A DNA stretch of 64,000 nucleotides from Paenibacillus hexagrammi (GTDB lineage Bacteria; Bacillota; Bacilli; Paenibacillales; NBRC-103111), in NCBI RefSeq assembly GCF_021513275.1, contig NZ_CP090978.1, positions 5,947,001 to 6,011,000 of the forward strand, read 5' to 3'. The notes beneath the pieces were generated by a model, which saw only the letters and a program-made list of their open reading frames with translations, searched no databases and had not been told where the DNA came from. How positions within the stretch are numbered: the first letter of the stretch is position 1; the number at the start of each line of letters is the position of its first letter. Both the position numbers and the translations under genes were made by a program. Shown here one piece after another: positions 1-8,616 of this stretch.

Positions 1-967
1 CACGATAACGAGTTTCATCTACTTTGTCTTCTAAAGTTTTTAACACATCATTATACTGCGTAACGAAATCTTTGATCGCGCTCACGATACTATCCGAATC
101 CGGAGTAACCGTGATCGTCGAAGCTTGATAATACTGTGGATCCGTTGAACCTGCTTGAGTGGAATCCGTAAGTTCACTCACTTTATTGAGCGTGACGTTT
201 ATCCCATTTTCGGTAAATGTGTTGCTTGTTCTGGTAGTTTTAATACCATTAATCTCCACTATAGCATTTTGGCCTTTTGAATATTGTGTGTTCGTTGCTG
301 TGTCGGTACTAGTATCAGTCTGAAGAATATTTTTGAAAAAGTCCTTGGAATCGTTGGTTATTTCAACCTTCGATGTATCCCCTGCATCTTTAGAAGTGAA
401 CGACATATTTCCTGTTCCGGAGTCGTAATACGCCGTTACATTAGTTTGCTTGTTAATTCTGCTTATCACATCAGAGAGTGAATCTTTTGCCGTGTCGACC
501 GTAATGGAAGTCCCGTTCACGCTAAACGTGTAGGTGCTTTGCATGCTAGATCCGCCCTGCAGTTTAGCTTGTTGACTAGTAAGCGTTGATTTAGTGTCGA
601 GTGTACTCCCTGACTTCACAATGGAGTTGCTGCTCTTCAATGCGGCCCCCGTGGCTAATTGCATTGCCTTTATTGTCATACTTCCTGTAGCGGCTCCTCC
701 GTTCGTTGTAACCTTTACCGCATCAGTATCACCTGTGACCTCGGCTTTGCGAGCACGAAGCACAGTGTCCGTTTTAAACGTAGTGAGCTTATTGTTCCTG
801 AAATCCAGGATTTTCGCATTCATTTCCTTGTAAGCATCGCGCTGCCAAGTCACGGTCTGCTTCGTTTGATTCAACGTATCCAGCTTAGTTTGCAGCGGCT
901 GCATTTCTGATTTAACTAACGAATCCGTATCTAATCCGGATACAGCTCCTGTAATTCGAGTTGTCAT
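1..967 (-). CDS. fliD: Flagellar filament capping protein FliD, 5' part (runs off the window)
   Basis: The frame is open from an ATG at 967 to the window edge, about 322 residues. The start has an AGGAG site a few bases upstream. The N-terminus carries the FliD signature SGLDTDSLVK. A flagellin-IN-like segment follows in mid protein, and the last visible part (FVTQYNDVLKTLEDK...RYR) matches the start of the FliD C-terminal domain. FliD forms the cap at the filament tip under which flagellin monomers fold. It lies 28 bp after flaG and is probably co-transcribed with it from the sigma-D promoter at 1425-1452. The C-terminus lies outside the window. Confidence 0.95.
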   Translation of the reverse strand, partial: MTTRITGAVSGLDTDSLVKSEMQPLQTKLDTLNQTKQTVTWQRDAYKEMNAKILDFRNNKLTTFKTDTVLRARKAEVTGDTDAVKVTTNGGAATGSMTIKAMQLATGAALKSSNSIVKSGSTLDTKSTLTSQQAKLQGGSSMQSTYTFSVNGTSITVDTAKDSLSDVISRINKQTNVTAYYDSGTGNMSFTSKDAGDTSKVEITNDSKDFFKNILQTDTSTDTATNTQYSKGQNAIVEINGIKTTRTSNTFTENGINVTLNKVSELTDSTQAGSTDPQYYQASTITVTPDSDSIVSAIKDFVTQYNDVLKTLEDKVDETRYR

Positions 968-995
968 TTCTTCACTCCTCTCTCCTTAAAATCAT

Positions 996-1388
996 CTATC
1001 TACGTTCATCGATAATGATCCCGGCATTTTTCATTAATTTAGCGATCATATCGAGCGTCTTTTCGGAAGGGATTTCTCGAATAACTTCACCTGTTTCTTT
1101 ATTCATGACCTTCACCATAATTTCTTTTGTTTCCTTGTGGACAGACATTTCAAGTGATACCGATGCACCTTGAATTGCTTTAATTGCACGATCTAATTCT
1201 TTCTTTTTTTGCTCATCACTAAGTGCCGAATCGCCTGCATTATTTGCGCTTATCTTGACCTGAGCATCTCCGGAAACGCCGTTAGTATTGGCAACATCGT
1301 AATCCGCCGAAGAGTTGTTGTCTGCTTGAAAAGCAACCCGCTCCACCCCTGTATTCCATGAGCTGCCTGTTATCTTACTTGTGTTCAC
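996..1388 (-). CDS. flaG: FlaG family flagellar protein
   Basis: 130 residues from a GTG start at 1388, with a GGAGGGG ribosome-binding site 7 bases upstream. The C-terminal third is the conserved FlaG domain (MNKETGEVIREIPSEK, then IAKLMKNAGIIIDERR). The N-terminal half is low-complexity, as usual in this family. FlaG proteins influence filament length, and the gene normally precedes fliD, as here. It is the first gene after the glycan island and has its own near-perfect sigma-D promoter, so its expression does not depend on read-through from the island. Confidence 0.93.
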   Translation of the reverse strand: MNTSKITGSSWNTGVERVAFQADNNSSADYDVANTNGVSGDAQVKISANNAGDSALSDEQKKKELDRAIKAIQGASVSLEMSVHKETKEIMVKVMNKETGEVIREIPSEKTLDMIAKLMKNAGIIIDERR

Positions 1389-1424
1389 GGTAACCCCTCC
1401 ATCACCTTCTGTTCATATATATCT

Positions 1425-1452
1425 ATATCGGCTAAGAGGGGCTTAATTTTTA
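1425..1452 (-). promoter_or_regulatory. Sigma-D (flagellar) promoter of flaG-fliD
   Basis: On the minus strand the -35 TAAA (1449-1452) and a perfect GCCGATAT -10 (1425-1432) are separated by 16 bases. This matches the sigma-D/sigma-28 pattern. It sits 36 bp before the flaG start codon and marks the point where the flagellar regulon resumes after the island. Confidence 0.85.
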
Positions 1453-1479
1453 TAAATATTTTCGACATTTCACAAAATA

Positions 1480-2658
1480 TTATTTTCGGTAACGACGGAT
1501 TACCTTCTTTACTGCATCTATTACATCCTGGAAATCCTTCGCCGACATTCTCGGAAATATCGGCAAGGTCAATACCTCTCCGTACCACTTCTCCGCCCGT
1601 GGACAGAGGCCTGTCGTGTACCCAAGCTGCTGATAATAGGGATGCAGATAAACAGGTATATAATGTACGTGTACACCAATGTTCTCGGCTCTTAGCGCCT
1701 CAAACAATTGCCGGCGTGTTGCCGTAAGAAGCTCTATGTTGAATCGCAGCATGTACAAGTGCCAAGATGACTGCGTATTAGGTAATTGATAGGGTGTATC
1801 GACTTCCTCCATATCCTTGAATCCAGCATCATAAGCCTCAGCTATCGACCTTCTTTTTTCCAGAAACATAGGAAGCTTCTCGAGTTGTGAAATTCCGAGT
1901 GCCGCTTGCAGGTCGGTTATGCGATAGTTGTACCCCAGTTCCTGCATCTCATAATACCAAGGTCCCTCATCTTTAAGCATGTTTTCTCTGGTAATCCCGT
2001 GGGAACGAAAAAGACGCAACTTGTCCGCGTACTTCTCAGAATCTGTTACAATGATGCCGCCTTCACCCGTTGTAATATGCTTCACCGGATGGAAGCTAAA
2101 CATCGTCATATCTGCAAGCGTACCGACATTACGCCCTTTATAGAGGGCCCCTAGCGAGTGTGCTGCGTCTTGAATGATCGTGAGCCCATGTGCCTTTGCT
2201 AAACCATAAATTTCATCCATATCTACGGGTTGACCTGTGAAATCCACGGGGATAATTGCCTTAGTACGGGGTGTAATGTGAGTGTGAATCTGTCCAGGGT
2301 CAATATTGTAAGTCTCAGGATTAATATCCGCGAAAATCGGTTTACCGCCCATGTAGAGTACGCAATTTGCACTTGCAGCAAATGTAATCGGTGTGGTAAT
2401 AACCTCATCTCCGGGTCCAATACCAGCTGCGAAGCAAGCACCATGCAAGGCTGCTGTTCCGTTGCAAAAGGCAACGGCATATTTCGCTCCGACAAACTCA
2501 GCAACAGCCTGCTCGAACTTGGCAATAAGGGGGCCTTGTGTAATCAAGGGCCCCCTTAACGTTTCTACAACTAACGCTATATCTTCTTCATCAATCCACT
2601 GCATGCCGTAAGGCAAGAATTCATCACGAACAGGTCGTCCGCCTTCAATTGCTAACAT
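1480..2658 (-). CDS. pseC: PseC-type UDP-4-keto-6-deoxy sugar aminotransferase (DegT/DnrJ/EryC1/StrS family)
   Basis: 392 residues, the usual length of sugar aminotransferases of this PLP family. Visible motifs are the substrate-side TQGP, the conserved CNGTAAL and TPITFAAS segments, DAAHSLG, and the PLP-lysine region HPVKHITTGEGG. FRSHGIT is typical of PseC. PseC aminates the 4-keto sugar made by PseB, giving UDP-4-amino-4,6-dideoxy-AltNAc for pseudaminic acid. It is the last gene of the island, with pseI and pseH upstream. A related 4-amino sugar rather than strict pseudaminic acid is possible, since substrate specificity cannot be read from sequence alone. Confidence 0.88.
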   Translation of the reverse strand: MLAIEGGRPVRDEFLPYGMQWIDEEDIALVVETLRGPLITQGPLIAKFEQAVAEFVGAKYAVAFCNGTAALHGACFAAGIGPGDEVITTPITFAASANCVLYMGGKPIFADINPETYNIDPGQIHTHITPRTKAIIPVDFTGQPVDMDEIYGLAKAHGLTIIQDAAHSLGALYKGRNVGTLADMTMFSFHPVKHITTGEGGIIVTDSEKYADKLRLFRSHGITRENMLKDEGPWYYEMQELGYNYRITDLQAALGISQLEKLPMFLEKRRSIAEAYDAGFKDMEEVDTPYQLPNTQSSWHLYMLRFNIELLTATRRQLFEALRAENIGVHVHYIPVYLHPYYQQLGYTTGLCPRAEKWYGEVLTLPIFPRMSAKDFQDVIDAVKKVIRRYRK

Positions 2659-2688
2659 GGCTCTATCTTGCCTCCTTAGTTATGAGTA

Positions 2689-3648
2689 TTAATGCTTCAT
2701 CCACGCTTCTGTTCTAACAATGCCTTCTTCAAGTGTAACCAAAGGCTCCCAGCCCAACAGCTGCTTCGCTTTATTAAAGTTGCAAAGAAGCTTTTGAATT
2801 TCGCTTTGGGGATGAATATGCTTCACATGGTGGATTTTGGACTCGTCTCCAACAATTAGCTTAGCCAGATCGTTAATTGTTATATCCCTACCTAACCCTG
2901 CATTCACAATCTGTCCATCTACTTCAGTAGCATACCCGGCCATAACTACGAATCTAGCGCAATCCTCTACGAAAAGTAAATCGCGTGTTTGTGTACCTTC
3001 ACCGTAGATATGAACTTCTTTGCCAGCTAATTTCTGTTTGATGAAGATTGCTACGACTCCACCTTCGCCGCCGGATTTTTGGAAAGGACCGTAAGTATTA
3101 AACGGACGTATGACGACAGCAGGCAAACCATATGCATAATAGTAGGACAAGACCATATTTTCTGCAGCAATTTTAGACCCTGCGTAAGGCGATGCCGGTT
3201 TAATGGGGTGAAGCTCGCTAATACCCGTCTCATCCGTACACTGATCATAGACCATACAAGTACTCATAAAAACAATCTTCGTCTGATGCTTGCGGCACTG
3301 CTCCAATACATAAAACGTACCTAGCGTATCATTATTGAACGTGGTCCGCGGGTCATCGATGGAATCCTGAACGTTGATGGAAGCTCCCAAGTGATAGCAA
3401 ATATCAAAGGAAACTTCAGCAAACAAAGATTCCAACAGGGCTTCTTCTTTGATATCCCCCTGAATAAACTTTATAAAATTGGCATGTGTCTTAAACTCTT
3501 CCAGGTTCTCCTCGACGCCGTTCGATAAATCATCCAACACCCATACCTGCTGGCCGTCCTCTAGCAACCTCTTTACCACCCATCGACCGATAAAACCCGC
3601 TCCGCCTGTAACGAGAACCCTCTGATCTGAAGTTATATGTGATCCCAT
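2689..3648 (-). CDS. NAD-dependent epimerase/dehydratase (extended SDR)
   Basis: 319 residues. The N-terminal nucleotide-binding motif GGAGFIGR is at residues 15-22, and the catalytic Tyr/Lys pair is in SPYAGSK. RPFNTYGP and DLLFVEDCARF are typical of UDP-glucose-4-epimerase-like and GDP-mannose-dehydratase-like SDRs. The start overlaps the end of pseI by 16 bp, so the two are translationally coupled. It probably acts on the nucleotide sugar of the nonulosonate branch or another glycan sugar. The exact substrate is not identifiable. Confidence 0.85.
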   Translation of the reverse strand: MGSHITSDQRVLVTGGAGFIGRWVVKRLLEDGQQVWVLDDLSNGVEENLEEFKTHANFIKFIQGDIKEEALLESLFAEVSFDICYHLGASINVQDSIDDPRTTFNNDTLGTFYVLEQCRKHQTKIVFMSTCMVYDQCTDETGISELHPIKPASPYAGSKIAAENMVLSYYYAYGLPAVVIRPFNTYGPFQKSGGEGGVVAIFIKQKLAGKEVHIYGEGTQTRDLLFVEDCARFVVMAGYATEVDGQIVNAGLGRDITINDLAKLIVGDESKIHHVKHIHPQSEIQKLLCNFNKAKQLLGWEPLVTLEEGIVRTEAWMKH

Positions 3649-4678
3649 GATAATGGAGTTCCTTTCTTAATAGCTGTTTTTGCCTGCTTGCCTATAATAA
3701 TGTCATAATATTTCGGTGCCAAACCATGACCCGGCCGAATTGCCCTTACATTCTTAGCTGTAAATACATCCCCCGGCTGCATATCCTCCGCAACATACAG
3801 AGAACGTCGATGTTTCATAGATGCTTGTTCCTTGACAAGCGGACCATAGCTAATTTGCCCCAGCGCTTGCCAAGCACGCTCTGTCTCTATGACCAGCGCC
3901 TTCATTTCCTCTGGCTCCATGGAGAATACGGAATCAACGCCTCCATCTGCACGATCGAGAGTGAAATGCTTTTCAATTACTGTAGCCCCTAAGGCTACAC
4001 TGGCAACAGATACGCCAATTCCAAATGTGTGATCCGACAGACCGACTTCACATTGAAATAATTCTCTCATGTGCGGCAATGTCAGTATGTGTGAATCAAG
4101 CGGAGACGATGGATACGAGCTTGTGCACTTTAGCAGTACCAAATCCGAACATCCCGCTTCACGGGCAGCGCGTACTAATTCATCAAGCTCTGCAATTGTT
4201 GCCATCCCTGTAGATACGATTAGCGGCTTCCCCGTAGCGGCAGCCTTACGAATAAGGGGAAGATCCCCATTTTCAAAAGAAGCGATTTTATAGCACGGCA
4301 CGTCTAGGGACTCAAGAAAATCTACAGCCGTTTCGTCAAACGGTGTACTAAAGGCTAGCATACCAAGCTCCTTGCAGCGATCAAAAATAGGCTTGTGCCA
4401 TTCCCATGGGGTATAAGCCAGCTTGTACAAATTATATAAAGAGTTGCCTTCCCACAGATTGTTAGGGTCGTCAATAAAAATTCCCCTTTATTAATATCCA
4501 GCGTCATTGTATCTGCCGTATACGTCTGCAGCTTAATGGCATGGGCCCCTGCCTCGGCCGCGGCTTCAACAATCTGCAACGCACGCTCTAATGACTGATT
4601 ATGATTGCCTGACATCTCAGCGATAATAAAAGGTCGATGATTGCGGCCGACCCATTGGGTGCCAATTTGAAATTCCAT
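3633..4678 (-). CDS. pseI: Pseudaminic acid synthase PseI (NeuB family), single-base frameshift in this sequence
   Basis: NeuB-family enzymes condense phosphoenolpyruvate with a 6-deoxy-diamino hexose to form the nonulosonic acid. The N-terminus (RPFIIAEMSGNHNQSLERAL) and the stretch KLQTYTADTMTLD are PseI hallmarks. The C-terminus is a SAF/antifreeze-like domain (AIRPGHGLAPKYYD). The reading frame breaks at a T run (plus-strand A5, 4476-4480): before it reads DINKGEF, after it, one frame over, IDDPNNLWEGNS. One extra T restores a continuous 348-residue enzyme of normal length. The ATG at 4678 is preferred over GTG at 4687 because an AGGAGTG site lies 6 bases before it. Confidence 0.9.
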
Positions 4679-4690
4679 ATGTTTCACTCC

Positions 4691-5367
4691 TTATGTAAAA
4701 ATCTGATGACGTAGCTCCCACAGCTCATCCAGACTATCGATGACACATTCCGCTTCGTATTCCTGCGGCTTCTGCAAATCGCGAAAGGCCCCCTACGAAT
4801 TCTAACCGTGTGAAAACCTAAGGGCTTGATTCCCACGAAGTCCTTATTTGGGTTATCTCCAACGTATGCAATATCAGAAGGACCGATGCCCTCTAGCCGG
4901 CTTATCTGATGAAAACAGTACGGTGAAGGCTTCTCATTATGTAACCCGAATCTTCTGGAGATAAAACATTTTTTTATGGCAGGATGGCTCATTAGTCCAA
5001 GGGACTCTAGTTTTCTTTGTTGAACCAGTTTGTTTCCATCGGTGACGATGTACATGGGATATTCTTTAAAGGCTTCAAGACAGCGAACAGCGTCCTCATG
5101 AAGAGTAAGATTCGGCTTATGTCCACGATAAACTGATAAGCACTGCTGGACATTTTTCTTAGAATAATGCCCGATTTGGCGAAGGACGTTGTCAAACACT
5201 TGTCCACGGCCTTTTTCACTCAGTACCTGCATCATATATACTAAGCTCTGCTCTGGATCAATGCCATACTCCTGATGCAGCCAATTGCCGACAGCCTGGA
5301 AACCGCTCCGCACATAGCTTGACTCATCGTACAAAGTGTCGTCCAAATCGAATACCAGTACACTCAT
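4691..5367 (-). CDS. HAD-superfamily hydrolase, single-base frameshift near the C-terminus
   Basis: HAD motifs are clear: motif I VFDLDDTLYD at the N-terminus, motif II region YIVTDGNK, motif III lysine near EKPSPYCF, and motif IV YVGDNPNKDF. About 190 residues are in one frame. At a run of five C (4789-4793 plus strand) the sequence leaves frame. One more base gives a natural C-terminus (AFRDLQKPQEYEAE...LRHQIFT) and a stop at 4691, 225 residues in all, just before the pseI ribosome-binding site. Probably a phosphatase or pyrophosphatase on a sugar phosphate or nucleotide of the pathway. It overlaps the upstream fusion gene by 4 bp. Confidence 0.82.
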
Positions 5368-7271
5368 AAAATGAGATCGCCTGCGTAGCGAATTTGTTTC
5401 TTCTCTTCCGCTGATCTTAAAAACGGGTAAGATGCAAGGCTATTTCCTTCAGACTCCAGCAGAAACCAGTAGAAGGTATCCAATCCTGCAGCAATGCTTA
5501 GTGTTGAAGCACCGCCAAACCGAGTGTTGCATTCAATAATGTGAAACTGGCCGGTGGCATCTATGATGACTTGCATGACGACATGTCCGTATAGACCGAG
5601 CTCTTGGGCCAGCTTGGAACAAAGCTGTTCAAGAGCTACGTTGCGGATTGTGGTGGTGATTTGTGATTCGCCTGACACGATCAAGTCTCTGGTTCTTACA
5701 ATGACTCCTTTAGCGTGACATTCACGGGTCACATATAGATCAACCGATACTTCAGTACCCGGTATATACGGCTGAAAAACTGGCTCATTGAGCATTTTCG
5801 CATGCAAGACCGCTTCTTCTTTCCCCAAGTTCAAGCCTATGGATTGGGAACCCGCTCCGTAACGCTCCTTAACCACCAGGCACTCAGCCCCAATGTCTCC
5901 ATTGGATAACGCTGTTGGAATGACTGGGTAACCCAAAGCTTGGAGCTTCTCATAGAAGGCCAGTTTATCCAAACATAACTCTACCGCTTCTGCATTTGAT
6001 ACCATCACGGAAATTCCATGAGCCTGCAGAGCAGCCTTGTGCGATGCAAAGTAACCAAGCTCGCCATCGCGGGTTGGGATAATACATACAATACCTTGAT
6101 TAGAGCAATAAGTAATCAATTCCTCGATAGAAAGCTTGCTTAGTCTTGGCATGAGCCAAAAATCATCAACGAAGTGCTGACCTAAACAGTTAGGATCGAC
6201 ATCAGCACCGATGAGTCGCCGATCGCCGCCAAGCTTACTTATAGCCAACTTCACGGCACGGAGCAGCGGCACCTTTTTCGAAATGGAAGTTATGAGTATA
6301 TTTCCAGCTGTGGATGCAGCAACATCTCTGCTTTCAACTGCAGCAGCTTTCTCGTATTCAATGATCTCTGGAATCGTATCCTCAATTTGTCGAGTTGGCG
6401 CCCACCCCACTCGAGAATGGAATAACTCCATATTCGCCTGAGAACCTTCGTAAGGGATATCCAGATCCCCCTCAATGACCACCAACGAGGGGAAATGCCG
6501 CCTCAATACATCCACCACTTCCGATACGCGGCGCGCACGACCATTGCCTAAATTAACTATACCTGTGACCGGCTTCTCAGCAAGCTTAAGCAACCCTTCC
6601 GCTACTTCATCGGCAAATATATAATCGAACAAACCCTCTTTTTTATAAACCGTGATGGGTTCACCCTTCAGCAGCATACGAACCCACCTAGAAATAATGT
6701 CCCTCGAGCCTTTGCCATAGCTTCTGAAAATTCGGGCGCAGACTGTCTGCATATCGTGCTCACGGAAATGACCCAAGAACTCCAGCTCGACTTCATGAAG
6801 CAGCTTGGCGGCGCCGCACATATTCCTTGGACGGATAGGTGCAGACTCTTCGAGCATTGCCGGCTGCTCCGCAGGTGACGGGAAGCTATACAGATGCGGA
6901 TCATAGATGAGATAGCTGGAGGCGAAGACAACCTTTTTCACGGATGCGCAAGATTTCATTAACGTCATCAAATGGTGGCTAAGTTTAACATTGTGGTCAT
7001 AATTCTCATCCCAAAAGCCATACGTTTCCGTCGAACGCTCAAAAGTTGCCGCTAAATGGAAAAACAGCTCTGGCGAAAAATCGTCGAGCTCCTCCCGAGA
7101 TATATAATTCAAATCCCCCTGACGGTAGCGAATAGCAGGGCTCCAGCTAGCGGGTCTCGGCTGAAGATCACCTACAAACAGCTCACAGCCTGCTTCCAGC
7201 AATTTAGATACCAGCGCTCGCCCGATGACGCCAGCTCCACCGCTAATAAACACTTTTTTCCCTTTAAGCAT
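5364..7271 (-). CDS. Fusion of an NAD-dependent epimerase/dehydratase and an ATP-grasp ligase
   Basis: 635 residues in two parts. Residues 1 to about 310 form an extended SDR with SGGAGVIGR at the N-terminus and RIFRSYG. The usual catalytic YxxxK appears as MCGAAK, so the tyrosine is missing and activity is uncertain. Residues 322-635 form an ATP-grasp unit with a carbamoyl-phosphate-synthase-like pattern: a preATP-grasp start (ILITSISKKVPLLRA), KERYGAGSQSIG, EVSVD, and the metal-binding ECNTRFGG. ATP-grasp enzymes join a carboxylate to an amine or thiol, so this part may acylate an amino sugar. It overlaps pseH at its start and the HAD gene at its end. The actual reaction is unknown. Confidence 0.8.
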   Translation of the reverse strand: MLKGKKVFISGGAGVIGRALVSKLLEAGCELFVGDLQPRPASWSPAIRYRQGDLNYISREELDDFSPELFFHLAATFERSTETYGFWDENYDHNVKLSHHLMTLMKSCASVKKVVFASSYLIYDPHLYSFPSPAEQPAMLEESAPIRPRNMCGAAKLLHEVELEFLGHFREHDMQTVCARIFRSYGKGSRDIISRWVRMLLKGEPITVYKKEGLFDYIFADEVAEGLLKLAEKPVTGIVNLGNGRARRVSEVVDVLRRHFPSLVVIEGDLDIPYEGSQANMELFHSRVGWAPTRQIEDTIPEIIEYEKAAAVESRDVAASTAGNILITSISKKVPLLRAVKLAISKLGGDRRLIGADVDPNCLGQHFVDDFWLMPRLSKLSIEELITYCSNQGIVCIIPTRDGELGYFASHKAALQAHGISVMVSNAEAVELCLDKLAFYEKLQALGYPVIPTALSNGDIGAECLVVKERYGAGSQSIGLNLGKEEAVLHAKMLNEPVFQPYIPGTEVSVDLYVTRECHAKGVIVRTRDLIVSGESQITTTIRNVALEQLCSKLAQELGLYGHVVMQVIIDATGQFHIIECNTRFGGASTLSIAAGLDTFYWFLLESEGNSLASYPFLRSAEEKKQIRYAGDLIL

Positions 7272-7833
7272 GCCAACTCTCCTTTAAACAACCATGAAGT
7301 AAAGAGTCCACCCAGTCCCCGTCAATCAGCACATGTTGTCTCATTCGTCCCTCAAACTGAAACCCGCTCTCCTCCAATATGCGAATATGATGAGGTCGTA
7401 TATCATAGGTCTCTGTAAAAAGGCGGTTCCATCGCAGTTCATCAAAGGCAACCTTTTTCATGAGAGTCAAAAACGACTGGAAATCCTTCTTGTATATATC
7501 TGGATCCGAGATCCGTTTCGTATTCAGCAAAAAAGAAATTTCCGCCCGTTTTGATTCCCAATCGATATTCGTCAATCCGCCATATCCAATACAGTCATTT
7601 TGAAGCAAATAACTGAACAACACAATGGAGGGCTGTTCCACTTCAAAAGTCGGACTTACAGCGTTACGGTAATAGCGAAGCTGATCTTCGTTCGTCAGCA
7701 AGCGCTTTTGACGCAGCACTGTAATTTGCTCGTTTCTCCACTGCTTGATATGAAAGATGTCTTGCTCGCGAAGCGGCACTATCTGGTAGTCCCCGTATAT
7801 GAATTCTTGGTTCGTTAAGCAACGGTATTTCAT
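7264..7833 (-). CDS. pseH: GNAT N-acetyltransferase, PseH-like
   Basis: 189 residues from the ATG at 7833, which has an AGGAGG site 7 bases upstream. A longer frame to 7917 lacks such a site. The N-terminal VPLREQD...IKQWRNEQI and the RN/Q-rich stretch that follows match PseH/SpsD-like acetyltransferases, which transfer acetyl from acetyl-CoA to the 4-amino group of the PseC product. The C-terminal EESGFQFEGRMRQHVLIDG is the typical GNAT end. It overlaps the SDR-ATP-grasp gene by 8 bp. Assignment to step four of pseudaminate synthesis rests on family plus neighbours. Confidence 0.82.
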   Translation of the reverse strand: MKYRCLTNQEFIYGDYQIVPLREQDIFHIKQWRNEQITVLRQKRLLTNEDQLRYYRNAVSPTFEVEQPSIVLFSYLLQNDCIGYGGLTNIDWESKRAEISFLLNTKRISDPDIYKKDFQSFLTLMKKVAFDELRWNRLFTETYDIRPHHIRILEESGFQFEGRMRQHVLIDGDWVDSLLHGCLKESWHA

Positions 7834-7885
7834 AGGTACCTCCTGAAAAAAAGCCCTTCGTGCACTGGTCAGCACTTGTGCAATC

Positions 7886-8611
7886 TTACAAAACGGGCTT
7901 CTGTTGAATATGAGCATTTAGCGCTATTACTTCGGGATGTTCCAGCAAGTACTCTACCACTCGTCTACTAGAAATAAGACGATCCCCAGTAAAGTGATCA
8001 GAAATTTTTTGAAGCATCGCATAGTCTTCAGGGGTATCCAATGTGATTCGAAGCTCCGGATGCCGCATGGAATCAGAGACTCGATAATGCGCTGTTTGAA
8101 ATTGATCTGTATGCTCATAGGCATAGTACGTCACATGCTCCCTATGCCGAGGTTCTTGGCCATGTTTGTACATATATTCCAAAGCCTTAAAGGACACCAT
8201 TTCACTCCATAATCCCCGTGGCAACTCACCTTCGAGCGTTATCAGATCAGATGGACCACTCGCCATTATTTTGATAAGCTCCGAGGCTATTTCATGATCG
8301 ATGAACGGGCAATCGCTTGTCACTCTGATTACATAATCAGGGATGTACGTCTTGGCACATTCATAATACCTTGACAGAACATCGCCCTCCGAACCACGAA
8401 AGCATGTCGTTTGGGTAGCGGCGCACCATTCGGCGATGGCGTCGTCCTGCTCTAGCGTTGAGGTTGCCACTATAACATCATACAGTTGATCGATCTGCTT
8501 GCATCGGGATACAACATAATCGAGAACAACAGTTTCCCCTAATGGAAACAGTATTTTCCCAGGAAGCCGGGAGGATCCCATTCGGGCTTGTATGATCAGA
8601 ATCGTTTTCAT
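7886..8611 (-). CDS. pseF: SpsF/PseF-like cytidylyltransferase (nonulosonate activation)
   Basis: 241 residues from the ATG at 8611 (AGGAG upstream). IIQARMGSSRLPGK is the signature of the SpsF/PseF branch of CMP-sugar synthetases, which activate nonulosonic acids with CTP. VTSDCPFID and RITLDTPEDYAML are also typical. In Bacillus sps operons the SpsF gene sits with SpsC-, SpsD- and SpsE-like genes, as here with pseC, pseH and pseI. The symbol is functional shorthand, and SpsF-type naming is equally fair. It starts just after the end of glf. Confidence 0.78.
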   Translation of the reverse strand: MKTILIIQARMGSSRLPGKILFPLGETVVLDYVVSRCKQIDQLYDVIVATSTLEQDDAIAEWCAATQTTCFRGSEGDVLSRYYECAKTYIPDYVIRVTSDCPFIDHEIASELIKIMASGPSDLITLEGELPRGLWSEMVSFKALEYMYKHGQEPRHREHVTYYAYEHTDQFQTAHYRVSDSMRHPELRITLDTPEDYAMLQKISDHFTGDRLISSRRVVEYLLEHPEVIALNAHIQQKPVL

Positions 8612-8616
8612 TGAAT

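Noticed and set aside
1454..1482. AT-only hairpin after pseC as a terminator
   Set aside because: The stem is only A-T pairs with an 11-base loop and overlaps the flaG promoter region; too weak to call.
4476..4480. Programmed frameshifting in pseI
   Set aside because: Only five T, no heptameric slippery site or downstream structure evident, and similar indels occur in unrelated genes; sequencing error is simpler.
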